A DNA stretch of 64,000 nucleotides, from NCBI RefSeq assembly GCF_039680535.1, contig NZ_JBDKSS010000034.1:4107-68106 (forward strand), written 5' to 3'. The DNA is from Parvibaculum sp039680535. GTDB taxonomy: Bacteria; Pseudomonadota; Alphaproteobacteria; Parvibaculales; Parvibaculaceae. Positions 62,121-64,000 of this stretch are shown piece after piece; position 1 is the stretch's first letter, and every line of letters starts with the position of its first letter. The notes under the pieces are model-generated. The model was not told where the DNA came from. It made no database searches and saw only the letters and a program-made list of their open reading frames with translations. Both the position numbers and the translations under genes were made by a program.

Positions 62121-62737
62121 TTGAACCGGGCCTCCAGGCTCTCGACCGCAGCCTTGGTCAACACCAGCTTCTCGCGGCGCAGAATGTCGTACACGTTGAT
62201 GCCCTGCACCGGCAGCACATCCACATTCGGGATGTTGCGCGCGGCGAGCGCGAAGTTCTCGTTGACCTCGGCGCCGTCGATGAACAGGACCGACTTCAGG
62301 CCGAGCTTCGCGAAGGCATCCTTGAGCGCCTTCGTCTTCGGCGCCTCGACCTTCGTGTCTTCGAGGATCACGAGGTTGTCAGACTTCACCTTCGACGACA
62401 GCGCATGGCGCAGCGCGAGAGCGCGAACCTTCTTCGGCAGATCGATCGCGTGGCTGCGAACGACCGGACCGAACGCCTTGCCGCCGCCGCGGAACTGCGG
62501 AGCCTTGCGATCGCCATGACGGGCGCCGCCAGAACCCTTCTGCTTCACGAACTTCTTGCCCGTGAGCGAGATTTCCGAACGGCCTTTCGTCTTGTGCGTG
62601 CCGGCCTGACGCTTGGCGAGCTGGTAGTTCACCATGCGATGCAGGAGATCCTGGCGCGGTTCGAGCCCGAAAACCTCATCGGAGAGCTCGACCGTACCGG
62701 CCTTGCCTGCGGCGAGAGTGGTTACATCGGCCTTCAT
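62117..62737 (-). CDS. rplD: 50S ribosomal protein L4
   Basis: A 206-residue L4, which in E. coli also represses its own S10 operon. Conserved stretches are AKRQAGTHKTKGRSEISLTG, KQKGSGGARHGD and RSHAIDLPKKVRALALR. ATG at 62737 is the likely start; a GTG one codon before is possible. It overlaps rplC by one base. Confidence 0.96.
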   Translation of the reverse strand: MKADVTTLAAGKAGTVELSDEVFGLEPRQDLLHRMVNYQLAKRQAGTHKTKGRSEISLTGKKFVKQKGSGGARHGDRKAPQFRGGGKAFGPVVRSHAIDLPKKVRALALRHALSSKVKSDNLVILEDTKVEAPKTKALKDAFAKLGLKSVLFIDGAEVNENFALAARNIPNVDVLPVQGINVYDILRREKLVLTKAAVESLEARFK

Positions 62738-63447
62738 CACGCACCTTCCTTCTGGGCAGCGGCTTCACCGCCGGCGCGACGGAACGCACCAGGGGTCGGA
62801 ACGCTGTCCGGCAGCTTCGACTTCACGGCGTCGCGGACCAGCACATAGCCGCCCTTGGAGCCCGGAACGGCACCCTTCACCATGATCAGGCCGCGCTCGA
62901 CATCCGTGCGGACGACTTCGAGATTCTGCGTCGTCACACGCTCGGCGCCGAGATGGCCGGCCATCTTCTTGCCCTTGAACACCTTGCCCGGATCCTGACG
63001 CTGACCGGTCGAACCGTGGCTACGATGGCTGACGGACACGCCGTGCGTCGCGCGAAGACCACCGAAGTTGTGGCGCTTCATGACACCGGCAAAGCCCTTA
63101 CCGATCGAGGTGCCGCTGACGTCCACGTACTGACCTTCGACGAAATGATCCGCCGTGATCTCCACGCCGACATCGAGCAGGTTTTCCGGGCTGACCCGGA
63201 ACTCGACCAGCTTCAGCTTCGGCTCCACCTCGGCGCGCGAGAACTGGCCACGCTGAGCGTTTGCCACGTTCTTCACCTTCGCCAGGCCGGTGCCGAGCTG
63301 CACTGCCGTATAGCCGTTCTTTTCGTCGGTGCGCTGGCTGACAACCTGAAGGTTGTCCAGCTTCAACACCGTGACCGGCACATGACGTCCGTCTTCCATG
63401 AACAGACGGGTCATTCCGACCTTTTTGACAATAACTCCGGAACGCAT
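62737..63447 (-). CDS. rplC: 50S ribosomal protein L3
   Basis: A 236-residue L3 at the entrance to the peptidyl-transferase centre. GKGFAGVMKRHNFGG and RSHGSTGQRQDPGKVFKGKKM (methylated glutamine region) are present. The C-terminus has an Ala/Gly/Lys-rich tail. It is 55 bases after rpsJ. Confidence 0.97.
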   Translation of the reverse strand: MRSGVIVKKVGMTRLFMEDGRHVPVTVLKLDNLQVVSQRTDEKNGYTAVQLGTGLAKVKNVANAQRGQFSRAEVEPKLKLVEFRVSPENLLDVGVEITADHFVEGQYVDVSGTSIGKGFAGVMKRHNFGGLRATHGVSVSHRSHGSTGQRQDPGKVFKGKKMAGHLGAERVTTQNLEVVRTDVERGLIMVKGAVPGSKGGYVLVRDAVKSKLPDSVPTPGAFRRAGGEAAAQKEGA

Positions 63448-63502
63448 GGTCCCATTCCTCGTTCTAATCGGCGGTCAGGCTCTAAAGCCCGCTGCTTTCA
63501 GC

Positions 63503-63811
63503 TCAGAGCTTGATCTCGACGTCCACACCGGCGGCCAGATCGAGCTTCATCAGCGCGTCAACCGTCTGCGGCGTGGGGTCCACGATGTCGAGCACACGCT
63601 TGTGCGTCCGAATTTCAAACTGCTCGCGGCTCTTCTTGTCGATATGCGGACCACGAAGCACGGTGAACTTTTCAAGCCGCGTGGGCAGCGGAATCGGGCC
63701 CAGCACCTGAGCGCCGGTGCGCTTCGCCGTGTTGACGATCTCTCGCGTCGACACATCGAGTACTCGATGATCGAAGCCTTTCAACCGGATGCGAATCTTC
63801 TGCCTTTGCAT
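63503..63811 (-). CDS. rpsJ: 30S ribosomal protein S10
   Basis: A 102-residue S10, also NusE in transcription antitermination. MQRQKIRIRLKGFDHRVLD and RGPHIDKKSREQFEIRTHKR match the family. It is 63 bases after the tuf stop; the space contains the hairpin at 63844-63867. No separate promoter is obvious. Confidence 0.97.
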   Translation of the reverse strand: MQRQKIRIRLKGFDHRVLDVSTREIVNTAKRTGAQVLGPIPLPTRLEKFTVLRGPHIDKKSREQFEIRTHKRVLDIVDPTPQTVDALMKLDLAAGVDVEIKL

Positions 63812-63840
63812 TTTCGTCCTCGTGCCTGTCGGCCGAATTA

Positions 63841-63868
63841 AGCGGGGCGCGGGCCTTTCCGCGCCCCG
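63841..63868 (-). terminator. Hairpin between tuf and rpsJ
   Basis: Nine perfectly paired bases (63844-63852 with 63859-63867) after the tuf stop. On the minus strand the following bases are GCTTAATTC, without a T run, so readthrough into rpsJ is likely. Confidence 0.5.
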
Positions 63869-63874
63869 TAGCTA

Positions 63875-64000
63875 TTACTTCAACACCTTCGAGACGACGC
63901 CGGCGCCGACGGTACGGCCGCCTTCACGGATAGCGAAGCGGAGCTTCTCTTCCATGGCGATCGGCGCGATCAGCGTCACGTTCATCTTCACGTTGTCGCC
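63875..64000 (-). CDS. tuf: Elongation factor Tu (C-terminal 41 residues; start outside window)
   Basis: Only the end of domain III is in the window. It reads DNVKMNVTLIAPIAMEEKLR, then FAIREGGRTVGAGVVSKVLK and a TAA stop at 63875, which is unmistakably EF-Tu. Its position directly upstream of rpsJ is the usual str-S10 junction (rpsL-rpsG-fusA-tuf-rpsJ). The other four genes would lie beyond the window edge. Confidence 0.97.
   Translation of the reverse strand, partial: GDNVKMNVTLIAPIAMEEKLRFAIREGGRTVGAGVVSKVLK

Overview
This window is chromosomal DNA from a high-GC alphaproteobacterium, most likely of the order Hyphomicrobiales. A Parvibaculum-like genome is my best guess, from gene content only. 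The lineage rests on a set of genes typical of alphaproteobacteria: the divK-pleD pair, the division-site ATPase MipZ, an EipB/DUF1849 envelope protein, DUF1489 and DUF3572 proteins, an ATP12 chaperone, and the clpS-clpA pair. Coding density is very high and many neighbours overlap at their start or stop codons. I see no insertion sequence, prophage, integrase, CRISPR array or toxin-antitoxin pair.

Layout. 1-1.5 kb: divK-pleD cell-cycle signalling, with pleD cut by the window edge. 1.7-10.5 kb: housekeeping and maintenance genes (HAD phosphatase, ROK kinase, DNA polymerase IV, GST, EipB, D-2-hydroxyacid dehydrogenase, RidA, a FemAB-like acyltransferase, HIT and VOC proteins). 10.6-13.4 kb: clpS-clpA with a recognisable promoter. 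13.9-16.6 kb: a SPOR-tailed D,D-carboxypeptidase convergent with mipZ. 17-22.6 kb: a permease, glutamine-synthetase-like, aldehyde dehydrogenase and iron alcohol dehydrogenase operon that looks like a gamma-glutamylation route for an amino alcohol or amine. 23-24.3 kb: panC and DUF1489.

24.3-34.3 kb holds leucine and acyl-CoA catabolism: mccA and mccB (separated by a palindromic repeat), a divergent TetR regulator whose candidate operator overlaps the mccB promoter, a thiolase, isovaleryl-CoA dehydrogenase, an acyl-CoA thioesterase and a secreted kelch protein. 34.4-38.2 kb has tRNA-Leu(GAG), cysH and a siroheme dehydrogenase, an isolated FliN-like domain, lipB and a bactofilin-like membrane protein. 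38.2-41.9 kb is propionyl-CoA carboxylase (pccA, pccB), which would take up the C3 product of branched-chain catabolism. 42-49.5 kb is a tight minus-strand run: degQ-like, rarA, crcB, rluC-like, HAD phosphatase, AsmA-like, ATP12.

49.6-64 kb, all on the minus strand, is the large ribosomal block: tuf (partial), the S10 genes, the spc genes, secY, adk, then the alpha genes rpsM-rpsK-rpoA-rplQ. A near-consensus promoter followed by a leader of about 200 nt separates adk from rpsM, and a strong terminator follows rplQ.

The best candidate for undescribed biology is the 17-22.6 kb gamma-glutamylation operon. Most of the rest is conserved core genome. Functions are assigned by reading translated sequence and recalling families; no database search was made.
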